Of a stretch of 64,000 nucleotides of DNA, positions 1 through 8,123 are shown piece by piece (positions within the stretch are counted from its first letter, which is position 1; every line of letters starts with the position of its first letter). Under the pieces are notes generated by a model. It worked only from the letters and a program-made list of their open reading frames with translations. It was not told the origin of the DNA and made no database searches. The stretch lies in contig NZ_VIGD01000002.1 of the NCBI RefSeq assembly GCF_006569205.1, positions 62,001 through 126,000 of the forward strand, in the 5' to 3' direction. The position numbers and the translations under genes were made by a program. The stretch comes from Ureibacillus terrenus (GTDB taxonomy: Bacteria > Bacillota > Bacilli > Bacillales_A > Planococcaceae).

Positions 1-954
1 GGAGGCATTTTTGCCTACCAGGGATGGGTGACAATCGGAACCATTGTGGTTTTTGCGGAATATGCCCGCCAATTTACCCGTCCGTTGAACGAATTGGCCA
101 ACCAAATCAATACCGTATTATCCGCCATTGCAGGAGCGGAGAGGGTATTTGCCATCATGGACGAGAAAGTGGAAGAAGATGAAGGGGAGCTGCCCGCAAA
201 TTATCAAATCCGAGGAGAAGTGGAGTTTCGGAACGTTTCTTTCAAATATGAATCGGAAGATAAAACCGATACGGTGCAGAATCTGAATTTCCATGTACAG
301 CCAGGACAGACGGTGGCGCTTGTCGGACCGACGGGCGCGGGCAAGACCACGACCATGATGCTGATTGCCCGCTTTTATGATGCAAATCAGGGGGAAGTAC
401 TGATTGACGGCATCAACATCCGGGACTATAAACGGGAAACGCTGAGAAGGCAAATGGCATTCGTGCTGCAGGATCCTTTCCTGTTTGAGGCCACTGTCCG
501 CGAAAACATCCGTTACGGCAGGCTCGATGCGACCGATGAAGAAGTGGTGGAAGCGGCGAAAAAGGCCAATGCCCATGATTTTATAATGAAGCTGCCCTAT
601 GGATATGATACGGTGTTGAAAGCCGATGGAAGTGAAATATCCCAGGGCCAGAAGCAATTATTGGCGATTGCAAGGGCATTTGTCGCCAATCCGGCGATTT
701 TATTATTGGATGAGGCGACGAGCAGCATCGATACGGTGACGGAAATGAAAATCCAGGAAGCTCTGGAAGAACTGATGAAAGGCCGGACAAGTTTTGTCAT
801 TGCGCATAGGTTGAACACAGTCCGTCATGCGGATCTTGTGCTGGTGCTGAAGGAGGGGAGAATCGCGGAAGCCGGTTCCCAGCAGGAATTGATTAAAAAG
901 AATGGCATTTACGCGAATATGTTAAAGCAATCCAAAGGAGCCGCCCCGCTGTAG
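1..954 (+). CDS. ABC transporter, permease/ATP-binding half (C-terminal part)
   Basis: This frame is open from the first base, so the gene begins upstream of the window. What remains is the end of the membrane domain followed by a complete nucleotide-binding domain. Visible motifs are Walker A GPTGAGKTT, a Q-loop in VLQDPFLF, a signature written ISQGQKQ instead of LSGGQ, Walker B AILLLDEATSS and an H-loop IAHRL. This order is typical of fused half-transporters of the multidrug/lipid exporter class, which act as homo- or heterodimers in the cytoplasmic membrane. The altered signature suggests one half of a heterodimeric exporter, the partner probably being just upstream; that is inference. The substrate cannot be told. 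A GC-rich stem-loop overlaps the stop codon. Confidence 0.93.
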   Translation, partial: GGIFAYQGWVTIGTIVVFAEYARQFTRPLNELANQINTVLSAIAGAERVFAIMDEKVEEDEGELPANYQIRGEVEFRNVSFKYESEDKTDTVQNLNFHVQPGQTVALVGPTGAGKTTTMMLIARFYDANQGEVLIDGINIRDYKRETLRRQMAFVLQDPFLFEATVRENIRYGRLDATDEEVVEAAKKANAHDFIMKLPYGYDTVLKADGSEISQGQKQLLAIARAFVANPAILLLDEATSSIDTVTEMKIQEALEELMKGRTSFVIAHRLNTVRHADLVLVLKEGRIAEAGSQQELIKKNGIYANMLKQSKGAAPL

Positions 955-963
955 GGACGGCTC
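938..963 (+). terminator. stem-loop at end of ABC exporter gene
   Basis: GAGCCG and CGGCTC arms, extended by CCC/GGG, overlap the stop codon of the exporter gene. Only a short TT run follows, so this is a weak intrinsic terminator or a 3' stabilising hairpin. Confidence 0.45.
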
Positions 964-1116
964 TTATGACTTGAAAGCATGGGTGATCATTGCCGAAACT
1001 ATTTGATGGAAAAGGTGTTTAACGTAATTTATGGGAATGGGGGGAAGTTTCTTGCGGCATGCGTTGCCTTTGTCTAAAATGTTAAAAGGACTAGAAAAAG
1101 AACGGGGTATTGAATC

Positions 1117-1995
1117 ATGAACATAGCTTTTATGACCGTGTCTTTACCTATCGATGAAGAAACTTTTCAGGAAATCCAACAATTGTCGCAATTTGTGAAA
1201 GAAATAGACCGATGCGCATATGCCAAAGCATTGAATCTTTCACTGTTAAAAAAAGCGTTCAGCAGGGGGTTCTGCATTCTTGCATACGATGAAAACACGA
1301 ACGCATTGGTCGCCTGTATAACAGCGGTGGATAAAATCGGTTTGGATACATATGAATGGTCAATGCTCGTCGATCCGATGTACAGGGATGCGGGAATCGA
1401 TGAAACATTCCTCAGCCTTTTATCGAAAGCCTTCAAAGAGAGGCGGGCAATGGGGGAATTGGTGGCGCTTCATGCAAATGATTTGTACGGAAGAAAAATC
1501 CTAAAAAAATATGGATATACATACAGCTTTTCAGAGTCGACCTTTGAAGCGGAAGCCGAAATGGCGGAGATGCATCATTCTGCATACATAAGACCCTTTA
1601 ATGAATTGACGGATTTAGAGCCGCTCATTGAAATTTATCGGGAAGCTTTTGGCGATTTAAGGGAAGAATCGTTGGAATTAATCGCTTTGAACAAGAACGG
1701 CCCGGGCAGGGTGATCTGGGTGGCCGAAATGGATGGGGAAGTGGCCGGAACCATCACGACTGTTCAAGAGGAATTGAATCAATGGATTACTTCCTTGGCG
1801 GTACATCCGCGGCACCGGAGAAAGGGAATTGCAAACGCTTTATTACATTGGGCAAAAGATTTTGCATATCGCAGCAGTATAAAACGGGTATTGCTGGATG
1901 TGGAGATGGAAAATGAAGAAGCATTATCCGTTTATCAAAAGGCTGGATTCCATATGTCGAACCAGCTTGATTTTTATGTGTATGGAGAATATTGA
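1117..1995 (+). CDS. tandem GNAT-family N-acetyltransferase
   Basis: The 292-residue protein looks like two GNAT folds in tandem. The C-terminal half (about residues 155-290) has the acetyl-CoA binding signature in VHPRHRRKGIANALL (the R/Q-x-x-G-x-G/A loop) and the usual ending ENEEALSVYQKAGF. The N-terminal half (about 15-130) has weaker GNAT features such as LVDPMYRDAGIDE, and may be a degenerate or substrate-binding domain. Such proteins transfer an acetyl group from acetyl-CoA to an amine; the substrate is unknown. No ideal ribosome site precedes the ATG, and Met6 (1132) is an alternative start. It stands alone and ends at a strong terminator. Confidence 0.85.
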   Translation: MNIAFMTVSLPIDEETFQEIQQLSQFVKEIDRCAYAKALNLSLLKKAFSRGFCILAYDENTNALVACITAVDKIGLDTYEWSMLVDPMYRDAGIDETFLSLLSKAFKERRAMGELVALHANDLYGRKILKKYGYTYSFSESTFEAEAEMAEMHHSAYIRPFNELTDLEPLIEIYREAFGDLREESLELIALNKNGPGRVIWVAEMDGEVAGTITTVQEELNQWITSLAVHPRHRRKGIANALLHWAKDFAYRSSIKRVLLDVEMENEEALSVYQKAGFHMSNQLDFYVYGEY

Positions 1996-2014
1996 TCCGT
2001 GAAATGCATGGTTC

Positions 2015-2049
2015 AAAAAGAGCGGATGGCGGACATCCGCTCTTTTTTT
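2015..2049. terminator. strong intrinsic terminator
   Basis: AGAGCGGATG and CATCCGCTCT form a perfect 10-bp stem with a short loop, flanked by A and T runs, so it can work in both directions. It closes the GNAT gene. Confidence 0.9.
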
Positions 2050-2084
2050 ATGGAACGGCAGGATTGGGCTGAGAGAGCCGTACG

Positions 2085-2240
2085 CCGTACTTTTGTGAGG
2101 CTGGAGCGGCCGCTTGGGATGAAGAGTTGCCGGCTTGTATAGAGAGTTCTATCTGTACGGAAAGGGGCACCGCTTGTATTGAAAAAAGATTCCCCTTTGC
2201 CAAAAGAGCGGCTCCTTGTGCGGATAAACCTTTCACTTCC
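2085..2240. repeat. decayed 21-bp tandem repeat
   Basis: CTTG-headed units begin at 2113, 2134, 2173 and 2215, i.e. at steps of 21, 39 (21+18) and 42 (2x21). The best unit reads CCTTGTGCGGATAAA. The wording and period match the clean 21-bp array at 61.57-61.84 kb, so this appears to be an older, eroded copy of the same minisatellite family. A short frame spans it on the minus strand but has no ribosome site. Confidence 0.6.
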
Positions 2241-2294
2241 CAAAAACCCTTCGGATAATTTGTTTATTACTTCAGCAAATTGGCCAAGGAATTT

Positions 2295-2303
2295 TGCTAT
2301 AAT
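2295..2303 (+). promoter_or_regulatory. extended -10 promoter for menA
   Basis: TGCTATAAT is a perfect extended -10 element about 35 bp before the menA ribosome site. No good -35 hexamer is visible, as is usual for this promoter class. Confidence 0.5.
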
Positions 2304-2351
2304 GTTTTCGGATAAAGATATGAAACTTTTCGGTAAAGGATGAAGCCGTTT

Positions 2352-3263
2352 ATGGAAAAGGAAAAAGAAATCTCATCGTTGAAGCTGATGTGGCAAATGA
2401 CGCGCCCGCATACGTTGACAGCGACCTTTGCGCCGGTCATTCTGGGAACGGTGATGGCGCTATATGATGCAGAAATCAATTGGCTGATGTTTTTGGCGAT
2501 GATGGTGGCGTGCCTGACACTTCAAATCGCGACGAACTTATTCAATGAATACTATGATTTCAAGCGCGGGCTGGATACGGAAGAATCGGTGGGGATTGGC
2601 GGAGGAATCGTCCGCCACGGTTTGAAACCGGGAAATGTGCTGGCCGCGGCAATTCTTTTATACGTGTTGGCGGGGATCATCGGATTGTACATTTGCGCCA
2701 ATTCCAGCTGGTGGCTGGTGGCAGTCGGCGCGTTTGGCATGGCGGTCGGCTATTTGTATACGGGCGGTCCGCTGCCGATTGCCTATACCCCGTTCGGTGA
2801 GCTGTTTGCGGGCGCTTTGATGGGGACGGCTTTTGTGCTCATCGCTTATTTCATCCAGACAGGGGAGATTACACCTCTTGCGGTGCTGCTATCCATTCCA
2901 TCGGGGATTTTGGTCGGCGGCATCAATATGTCCAATAATATCCGGGATATCGAGGAAGACAAAAGAGGGGGCAGAAAAACGCTGGCAATCCTGATCGGCA
3001 GAAAGAATGCCGTACGGTTGCTGGCGGCGGCTTTTGCCGTTTCCTATCTTTGGATTATCGGATTAGTGGTTTCCGAAAGCATCAGCCCTTGGGCTTTGCT
3101 GGTGCTCTTAAGCATGAAAAAGCCGGTCGATGCCATCCAAGGATTCCAAAAGGGGGAGAAAGAGCCCCAATTTATGAGGGTTGCCATGAAATCCACCGCC
3201 ATGACGAACACGGTTTTCGTTTTTCTTTTATCGGCCGGATTATTGTTCGGATATATCTTTTGA
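2352..3263 (+). CDS. menA: 1,4-dihydroxy-2-naphthoate polyprenyltransferase (UbiA family)
   Basis: Integral membrane prenyltransferase of the UbiA superfamily, about 303 residues with eight or nine hydrophobic segments. The two aspartate-rich motifs that bind Mg-diphosphate are clear: NEYYDFKRGLD near residue 60 and NNIRDIEEDKRGGRKT near residue 195. The overall length and the start TRPHTLTATFAPVILG fit MenA, which attaches the polyprenyl tail to DHNA in menaquinone synthesis. I prefer the ATG at 2352, because AAAGGA lies about 11 bases before it, while the ATG at 2340 overlaps that ribosome site. It is monocistronic, between an extended -10 promoter and a terminator. Confidence 0.9.
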   Translation: MEKEKEISSLKLMWQMTRPHTLTATFAPVILGTVMALYDAEINWLMFLAMMVACLTLQIATNLFNEYYDFKRGLDTEESVGIGGGIVRHGLKPGNVLAAAILLYVLAGIIGLYICANSSWWLVAVGAFGMAVGYLYTGGPLPIAYTPFGELFAGALMGTAFVLIAYFIQTGEITPLAVLLSIPSGILVGGINMSNNIRDIEEDKRGGRKTLAILIGRKNAVRLLAAAFAVSYLWIIGLVVSESISPWALLVLLSMKKPVDAIQGFQKGEKEPQFMRVAMKSTAMTNTVFVFLLSAGLLFGYIF

Positions 3264-3265
3264 AT

Positions 3266-3296
3266 AAAATCGCTTCCTATTGGGGGCGATTTTTTT
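3266..3296 (+). terminator. terminator after menA
   Basis: AAAATCGC and GCGATTTT arms are followed by a T run immediately after the menA stop codon. Confidence 0.75.
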
Positions 3297-3297
3297 A

Positions 3298-3761
3298 ATA
3301 AATTTCTATTTGCAGAATTTATAATGAATATGTTAGTAAGGAAACAGTGACCATTAAGATTAATAGTTCCCAATCAAATGGAAGCGAAATTCCACTGTTA
3401 CATGAGAGGCAAGAATGAATGGAACGATCAAGGCGGGTATGGAAACCGATGCATCTTTAATGAACTTTTTATTATCAAACAATAGGTATTCCCCTTTTTT
3501 TATTTAACAGAACTTATTGGAGGAATCTATTTATTGATGAGTAATTTTTAAAATTCTTAAAATCAAGACTATAATAATATTGACAAAATAAAAATTGGTT
3601 AGTAGTATCTAAATTATCAAAAATCTCAAATATTATCAGTGGATATAATATATGTTCCTTCAGTTGATGAAGGGTATTTTTATTGAATAAATTCCTAGTA
3701 AAACCATAAAAATATTTATTATACCTATTTTACTTTAGTATAGTCCAAAAGAGGGAGCTTT
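3298..3761. other. AT-rich gap before metNIQ, with possible gene debris
   Basis: No convincing full gene. Two tiny frames follow each other with an ATGA junction: GTG 3347 after AAGGAAACA (23 residues) and ATG 3415 (30 residues). They may be debris of a lost gene. The S-box (SAM riboswitch) that precedes metNIQ in Bacillus subtilis is not recognisable: its conserved core and a terminator hairpin are absent. The stretch from 3540 is very AT-rich and ends in the metN ribosome site. Confidence 0.4.
3580..3608 (+). promoter_or_regulatory. sigma-A-type promoter for metNIQ
   Basis: TTGACA (3580-3585), a 17-bp spacer and TAGTAT (3603-3608). The leader to metN is about 150 bases and AT-rich, without an evident riboswitch or terminator. 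Confidence 0.6.
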
Positions 3762-4775
3762 ATGATCGAAATTCAGAATGTAACAAAGGAATATGATACA
3801 AAGAATGGCACTGTTGTTGGGGTGGACAATGTATCTTTGACCATACGGGAAGGAGAAATTTTCGGGATCGTCGGTTATTCAGGGGCAGGGAAAAGTTCCT
3901 TGCTCCGGTGCATCAATCTGCTGGAACGTCCAACAAAGGGAACGATTAAGGTGGATGGGGTGGATTTGACGAAATTAAAAGGAGAATCATTGCGTCGGGC
4001 AAGACTTAAAATTGGCATGATTTTTCAACATTTCTACCTCATCAGCCAAAAAACCGTTTTTGAAAATGTCGCTTTCGCTTTAAAAGCGGCAAAGGTTCCG
4101 AAAGATCAAATCAAACCGAGAGTGGAAGAACTGCTGGAAATGGTGGGGTTATCTGATAAAAAGGATGTTTATCCTGCGCAACTCAGTGGCGGCCAAAAAC
4201 AAAGGGTGGCCATCGCCCGGGCTCTTGCCAATAATCCAACGGTACTGTTATGTGATGAGGCCACTTCTGCCCTCGATCCTAAGACAACCAAATCCATTTT
4301 AAAATTGTTGAAAAAAATCAATAAAGAATTGAACATTACAATCGTTTTGATCACCCATGAAATGGACGTCGTAAAAGAAATTTGCGATCGGATGGCGGTC
4401 ATGGAGAAGGGAAGAATCATTGAAGAGGGCCGCGTTTATGATATTTTCGCAAGTCCGAAAGAGCAACTCACAAAAGAGTTTATCTCCAGCGTTATTTCTT
4501 ATGATATTCCAGAAGCCATTCTTCTAGAATGCACCGGAACGATCGTGAAAGTGACTTTCAAAGGGAAAGTGGCTGGAGAGGGTGTCATTTCGGATACGCT
4601 AAAAGTACACCAAGTAGACGGCAACTTCCTACATGGATCCATTGAATATATTCAAGATGAACCACTGGGCATTTTTATAATGGAGTTAAAAGGGGAAAAA
4701 CAGGAAATTGAAAAAGCCTTAAGATATATCGAAAACCGTGCCGCTCAAGTGGAGGTGATCAATTATGGAATTTGA
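3762..4775 (+). CDS. metN: methionine ABC transporter, ATP-binding protein
   Basis: The 337-residue ATPase powers import of methionine (and often its sulfoxide or D-isomer). It shows Walker A GYSGAGKSS, Q-loop IFQHFYLISQ, signature LSGGQKQRVAIARAL, Walker B LLCDEAT and H-loop THEMD. The C-terminal 80 residues form the NIL domain typical of MetN, which binds methionine for feedback inhibition of transport. Ribosome site GAGGGAGC lies before the ATG. The gene overlaps metI by 11 bases, and metQ follows, giving the standard three-part importer in one operon. Confidence 0.95.
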   Translation: MIEIQNVTKEYDTKNGTVVGVDNVSLTIREGEIFGIVGYSGAGKSSLLRCINLLERPTKGTIKVDGVDLTKLKGESLRRARLKIGMIFQHFYLISQKTVFENVAFALKAAKVPKDQIKPRVEELLEMVGLSDKKDVYPAQLSGGQKQRVAIARALANNPTVLLCDEATSALDPKTTKSILKLLKKINKELNITIVLITHEMDVVKEICDRMAVMEKGRIIEEGRVYDIFASPKEQLTKEFISSVISYDIPEAILLECTGTIVKVTFKGKVAGEGVISDTLKVHQVDGNFLHGSIEYIQDEPLGIFIMELKGEKQEIEKALRYIENRAAQVEVINYGI

Positions 4776-5439
4776 TATTAATCATCTAATCGAGCTGATT
4801 CCGGAAATCAATACCGCTTTTTTTCAAACCATCTATATGATTTCCATCGCTTTAGTTGTTGCTGTATTGATCGGGCTTCCTGTCGGGGTAATCCTTTATA
4901 TCACGGATAAAGGGTTATTTATGGAAAATAAGTTTATACATAACATTCTTGGGTTTATCGTTAATTTGATTCGTTCGATACCATTCCTCATTTTGCTTGT
5001 AGCGTTAATTCCATTTACAAATTTTCTTGTAGGAACAACCATTGGGCCTACAGCTGCCAGCGTTTCATTGTCGGTGGCTGCCATTCCATTTTTTGCAAGA
5101 ATTGTAGAGAGTGCCTTGAGGGAAATTGATAAAGGGGTGATTGAAGCGGCCATAGCATCGGGAGCAACCCCTTGGATGATTATTTGGCATGTATTATTGT
5201 TGGAGTCCCGTTCAGGCATTATCTCTGGTATAACACTCACATTAATCAGTTTAATTGGATTTTCTGCTATGGCGGGTACTGTCGGAGGAGGCGGTATCGG
5301 CGACTTGGCCATTCGGTTTGGATATTACCGATATGACGATACGATTATGATCACAACCGTACTTATTCTAATCATCCTTGTTCAAGTAATCCAATTTGCC
5401 GGTGATTTTATCGCCAAATTAGTTGATAAAAGAAAATAA
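4765..5439 (+). CDS. metI: methionine ABC transporter, permease
   Basis: The 224-residue membrane protein with five or six hydrophobic helices forms the dimeric channel of the methionine importer. The EAA loop that docks onto MetN is visible as ALREIDKGVIEAAIASGATP around residues 118-138. An ideal GGAGGTGAT ribosome site inside the metN end precedes the ATG, consistent with translational coupling. Length and gene order match MetI of Bacillus and Escherichia coli. Confidence 0.94.
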   Translation: MEFDINHLIELIPEINTAFFQTIYMISIALVVAVLIGLPVGVILYITDKGLFMENKFIHNILGFIVNLIRSIPFLILLVALIPFTNFLVGTTIGPTAASVSLSVAAIPFFARIVESALREIDKGVIEAAIASGATPWMIIWHVLLLESRSGIISGITLTLISLIGFSAMAGTVGGGGIGDLAIRFGYYRYDDTIMITTVLILIILVQVIQFAGDFIAKLVDKRK

Positions 5440-5452
5440 AAAGAAAGGAAGA

Positions 5453-6301
5453 ATGATTGTGAAAAAGTTTTTAGCAACATTTTTAGTCTTTTTAGTTGCG
5501 GTACTTCTTGTTGCATGCAACAGTAATTCAAGTGAAAAAAGTAAAGCAGATTCAACTTCATCAGAATCAAAAGAAATTAAAATTGGTACAACAGCAGGTC
5601 CATACAGCGATATGGTGAAGAAAGCGATTAAACCTGGCTTGGAGAAAAAGGGATATAAAGTTGAAATCGTGGAATTCAGCGACTATATCCAACCAAATAA
5701 AGCATTAAATGCGGGATCCATTCAGGCCAACCTATTCCAGCACACCATTTATCTAGAAAACTTTGAAAAAGAAAATAATATGGATTTGACAGCTTTAATT
5801 ACGGTGCCAACTGCGCCAATGGGCATCTACTCAAACAAATATAAATCTTTGGATGAAGTGGAAGACGGGGCTACAATCACAATTCCAAACGACCCTACAA
5901 ATGCTGCCCGCGCATTCAATACACTTCAAGATGAAGGGCTTATTAAAATTGATCCGAATGCAGATCCACTAAAAGTGTCTGAAAAAGACATCATTGAAAA
6001 TCCTAAAAACTTGAAATTCCAGCCATTAGAAGCAGGGCAATTGCCACGATCTTTGGATAGTGCCGATTTGGCAGCTGTACCGGGCAACTATGCGTTGGCA
6101 GCCAATATGAACTTGTTGGATGCGTTGGCGTTGGAAAACATGCTTGATCAATACCGCAATGTAGTGGCTGTGAAAGCGGATGATGAAGATTCCCAACTTG
6201 CCAAAGATTTGATAGAAGTTGTCCAATCCGAAGAATTTGAAAAAGTAATTGATGCAGAGTTCGAAGGTTTTGGAAAACCTGAATGGATGAAAAACAGATA
6301 A
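5453..6301 (+). CDS. metQ: methionine-binding lipoprotein
   Basis: Substrate-binding lipoprotein of the importer (NlpA/MetQ family). After a basic start and a hydrophobic segment, LLVAC forms a lipobox with the modified cysteine at residue 22, so the mature protein is anchored outside the membrane. Family features include IGTTAGPYSDMV, TVPTAPMGIYS and DLAAVPGNYALAANM. I chose ATG 5453 because GAAAGGAAG ends just before it; a longer in-frame start would run into metI and lacks a ribosome site. A hairpin follows the stop. Confidence 0.93.
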   Translation: MIVKKFLATFLVFLVAVLLVACNSNSSEKSKADSTSSESKEIKIGTTAGPYSDMVKKAIKPGLEKKGYKVEIVEFSDYIQPNKALNAGSIQANLFQHTIYLENFEKENNMDLTALITVPTAPMGIYSNKYKSLDEVEDGATITIPNDPTNAARAFNTLQDEGLIKIDPNADPLKVSEKDIIENPKNLKFQPLEAGQLPRSLDSADLAAVPGNYALAANMNLLDALALENMLDQYRNVVAVKADDEDSQLAKDLIEVVQSEEFEKVIDAEFEGFGKPEWMKNR

Positions 6302-6313
6302 TTAATTTATGCA

Positions 6314-6348
6314 TGCAGTCCCTTCGCTTTGAATGGGAGCTGCTTTTT
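6314..6348 (+). terminator. terminator after metNIQ
   Basis: GCAGTCCC pairs with GGGAGCTGC (one bulged base), followed by TTTTT. Confidence 0.7.
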
Positions 6349-6397
6349 CCGTTTCAAAAGGAAGCCGAACGGAGTTCTAGTTGCATACGGAAGAATC

Positions 6398-6433
6398 AAA
6401 AAAGCGGATGGGAAACCTCCATCCGCTTTTTTT
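6398..6433. terminator. bidirectional terminator between metQ and iolS
   Basis: AAAGCGGATGG and CCATCCGCTTT form a perfect stem with A and T runs on both sides. It lies between convergent genes and serves the minus-strand iolS-like gene in particular. Confidence 0.88.
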
Positions 6434-6443
6434 AAACCTTAAT

Positions 6444-7385
6444 CTAATCGTTTTTAAATAATTCATCAATTTCCTGAATCTCTTCCTTGCTCAAAGCAAC
6501 ATCGGCCGTTTTTAAGTTGTTCAGCACTTGCTTCGCATGTTTTGCGCCCGGAATAATGGCGGTCACGGCTTCCTGCGCCAAATACCAGGCGAGAACGACA
6601 TTGGCTACTTCCACATTTCTGGCTTTGGCGATTGGACGCAGCCGGTCCACTTTTTCGACAACTTTGTCATAGGTCTCTTTTTGGAAAAACGGAGATTTTT
6701 TCCGGTATTCGGGAATTTCGGTGTCTTTCGTATATTTTCCCGTAAGCAGGCCGGAAGCCAACGGAAAATAAGGGATGAAGGCGATTTGGTGTTCCAAGGT
6801 GTACGGGAACAGCTCTTTTTCGGCCTCCCGATGGATCAGGTTGTAGTGCCCCTGAACGACATCCACATAGCCGTCCTTATTGGCTTCTTTCAATTGTTCC
6901 ATGGAAAAATTGGATACCCCGATGGCCCGGATTTTGCCTTCATCCTTTATTTCTTTCAATGCGCCGATTGCTTCATCCTTCGGGGTATGTTCATCCGGAA
7001 AATGGATGTAGAGTAGATCGATGTAGTCCGTTTTTAAGCGGCGCAGACTTTTTTCAACCTCTTCTTTTAAGAAAGCGGGGGAATTGTCGTTTACCCGCTG
7101 TCCGTTTACGAGTTTGGGCCCCACTTTTGTGGCGATGATCAATTCATTCCGTTTTCCCAGTTCCTCGATGACTTCCCCGATCAGCTCCTCCGAACGTCCC
7201 AATCCATACCAATAGGCCGTATCAATGAAGTTGATGCCATGCTCGACGGCAACCCGTACCAGTTCTTTCCCTTCTTCTTCATCCAGATCCGGATGAATAT
7301 TGTGCCCTCCGATGGCATTGGCGCCCAATCCGATCGGGTTTACATAGAGATCCGATTTCCCCAGTCGTACGCGTTTCTCCATCAT
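6444..7385 (-). CDS. iolS: aldo/keto reductase, IolS-like
   Basis: NADPH-dependent aldo/keto reductase of 313 residues. The family tetrad is present: Asp55, Tyr60, Lys87 and His128 ([21 protein letters not shown]). Wording such as [24 protein letters not shown] and [15 protein letters not shown] closely follows Bacillus subtilis IolS (AKR11A), whose true substrate is unsettled. There is no myo-inositol operon here, so a role in inositol use is not implied, although an mmsA/iolA-type dehydrogenase lies 18 kb away. AAAGGGGGC precedes the ATG. The upstream 700 bp carry three palindromes that could be operators. Confidence 0.88.
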   Translation of the reverse strand: MMEKRVRLGKSDLYVNPIGLGANAIGGHNIHPDLDEEEGKELVRVAVEHGINFIDTAYWYGLGRSEELIGEVIEELGKRNELIIATKVGPKLVNGQRVNDNSPAFLKEEVEKSLRRLKTDYIDLLYIHFPDEHTPKDEAIGALKEIKDEGKIRAIGVSNFSMEQLKEANKDGYVDVVQGHYNLIHREAEKELFPYTLEHQIAFIPYFPLASGLLTGKYTKDTEIPEYRKKSPFFQKETYDKVVEKVDRLRPIAKARNVEVANVVLAWYLAQEAVTAIIPGAKHAKQVLNNLKTADVALSKEEIQEIDELFKND

Positions 7386-7596
7386 TTTGCCCCCTTTTTT
7401 TAAATAACTTTACTAAAATACAAAAAATTTACAAGTATTTAGAACCGGAGAATATTTCCGGATTAAAATAAAAAGAAGATCATGTCGACAGGACGATGCC
7501 AAAACACCATTTGTCGAACGGATTGCAGCTTTTTGTAAATCAATAAATCGCATAAAAAAAGAACATACTGTTTCCGGGAATGATAAGACATTTTTA

Positions 7597-7930
7597 TTGT
7601 AAACCGAGTTCACAAAATCCTTTTCATGAAAAGGGCTTTTTGTAAAAATTTGTCCTTGACTTTAATATTTTTGGAGCATAATGAAAGGTTTCGCAATATC
7701 AGCAGGAAAACATGCTTGGGTCAAGTTTTTCTGCCTATGGACATACTATGATATCGTAAACTTGGTTCACAAAATAAATATAGTGAAGAAATGGTTGTGT
7801 CGAAAAGGATAGAACAGGATTATTGTTTTGGAAGAAAAGTAAAATCAACAAGTTAATTGAAGGGGAAGGTAAAATCAATAAAAGAAAACGGTGAGTTTAT
7901 CACATCTATTAATGTAAACCGGGTTTACGT
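7597..7930. promoter_or_regulatory. array of three phased palindromes, candidate operators
   Basis: Three 15-bp palindromes fit GTAAACYNRGTTYAC: GTAAACCGAGTTCAC at 7599, GTAAACTTGGTTCAC at 7756 and GTAAACCGGGTTTAC at 7914. Their centres (7606, 7763, 7921) are 157 and 158 bp apart. The sequence between copies is not duplicated. A repressor that loops DNA, with iolS (starting at 7385 on the minus strand) as possible target, would explain this. The regulator family is not recognised; the odd-numbered spacing does not fit the usual Rex or CRP/FNR sites. Confidence 0.6.
7619..7641 (+). terminator. hairpin with T run next to first palindrome
   Basis: CCTTTTCATGAAAAGG is a perfect short palindrome followed by GCTTTTT, immediately after the first operator-like site. 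It resembles an intrinsic terminator on the plus strand with no gene before it. Confidence 0.5.
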
Positions 7931-8123
7931 TGTTATTCGTTTAATAAAAGGATTTGTCGAACATCGCAAAGGAAATGGATGTTATACTTTTATAGCAAAA
8001 AATCAGGTATTCAATAGGCTTTATCGAAAGGCGGCCATTGATTTTTTTATATTGATATATCTTGTTTGTCGCATTTTACCGTTCAAAGGATGGTGACGGT
8101 TTCACGAATGCCCATTTGTCGAA

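Larger units (their letters stand above)
7386..8123. other. gene-poor 740-bp region
   Basis: Apart from the three palindromes and a hairpin, it contains a weak plus-strand promoter (TTGACT at 7656, CATAAT at 7677, spacer only 15) and a 79-codon frame from TTG 7857 that lacks a ribosome site and overlaps the third palindrome; I do not call it a gene. A regulatory RNA or a decayed gene is possible. Confidence 0.4.

Noticed and set aside
7597..7930. Rex or CRP/FNR sites
   Set aside because: The arms resemble TTGTGAA...TTCACAA, but the central spacing is odd (five between seven-base arms) and all three sites share it, so these families do not fit.
7857..8096. A 79-codon frame from TTG
   Set aside because: No ribosome site, and it overlaps the third palindrome; amino-acid composition is not convincing.
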